From Siphonobacter sp. SORGH_AS_0500 (GTDB lineage: Bacteria; Bacteroidota; Bacteroidia; Cytophagales; Spirosomataceae): a DNA stretch of 64,000 nt. Position numbers and translations under genes: made by a program. The notes beneath the pieces are model-generated. The model searched no databases. It was not told the origin of the DNA and saw nothing but the letters and a program-made list of their open reading frames with translations. The first letter of the stretch is position 1, and each line of letters starts with the position of its first letter. The stretch spans positions 124,001-188,000 of the forward strand of contig NZ_NHPP01000002.1 of the NCBI RefSeq assembly GCF_002838835.1. Direction: 5' to 3'. Below, in pieces: positions 63,931-64,000 of this stretch.

Positions 63931-64000
63931 AGTGTAAAGAGGTATAAAGCGGCTCGTAAAGATAAAGCCTTAACTAAGTAATCATAAAAAGAGACGAGTG

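Overview
The window looks like a chromosomal segment from a Bacteroidota bacterium of the order Cytophagales, probably near Spirosomaceae/Cytophagaceae. The evidence is a type IX secretion pair (porU, porV) and a secreted esterase with a type IX C-terminal signal. Further support comes from the conserved Bacteroidota gene order nusB-ytxH-DUF1573-yajC-ybbR-coaE, the rpmG-DUF4295-ftsY cluster, the DUF1501/DUF1800 pair and promoter-like TTG-N20-TAnnTTTG elements. I cannot name the genus. I see no rRNA, tRNA, prophage, transposase or CRISPR array.

Layout. 1-6.4 kb: a cut-off serine hydrolase, a type IX-exported SGNH esterase, fumC, and a DeoR repressor divergent from nudK. 6.4-11.3 kb: a metallo-hydrolase/MFS pair, an AT-rich stretch with an acyltransferase that has no normal start codon, and a DUF808 membrane protein. 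11.5-18 kb: chitinase, M3 peptidase, an 870-bp intergenic island of hairpins, a bile-acid-type symporter and a UlaG-like metallo-hydrolase. 18.4-22.3 kb: the nusB-to-coaE housekeeping run. 22.3-28.8 kb: a DUF58 protein behind a TTTAGGG tandem array, then a minus-strand operon holB-hemC-ppi-rfbD-pabB. 29.2-36.8 kb: Lrp regulator, VOC protein, a lone McrC-like nuclease beside an inverted repeat pair, ftsY, rpmG, recO and DUF1501/DUF1800. 36.9-48.9 kb: GNAT-like protein, cysS, M28 peptidase, an inactive-looking M16 protein, porV, porU, SprT-like protein and a lipoprotein. 49-54.8 kb: gtrA and the complex I membrane arm nuoKLMN. 55-64 kb: aldo/keto reductase, serine hydrolase, lipocalin-like, HD, outer-membrane barrel, metallophosphoesterase, GNAT and SDR genes.

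Two window-wide patterns stand out. First, at least eight single-base frameshifts hit seven genes, including essential cysS (twice), nusB and porU. Most are explained by one base missing from a short homopolymer, so I suspect sequence errors rather than gene decay. Second, the intergenic DNA is rich in palindromes. Two dispersed REP-like families occur in head-to-head pairs. A GTTTAGGG/GTTTTGAG-type family forms long inverted repeats and one 11-unit telomere-like array. No complete new multi-gene system is evident. The best leads are the REPIN-like repeats, the lone McrC protein and the repeat array abutting the DUF58 start.
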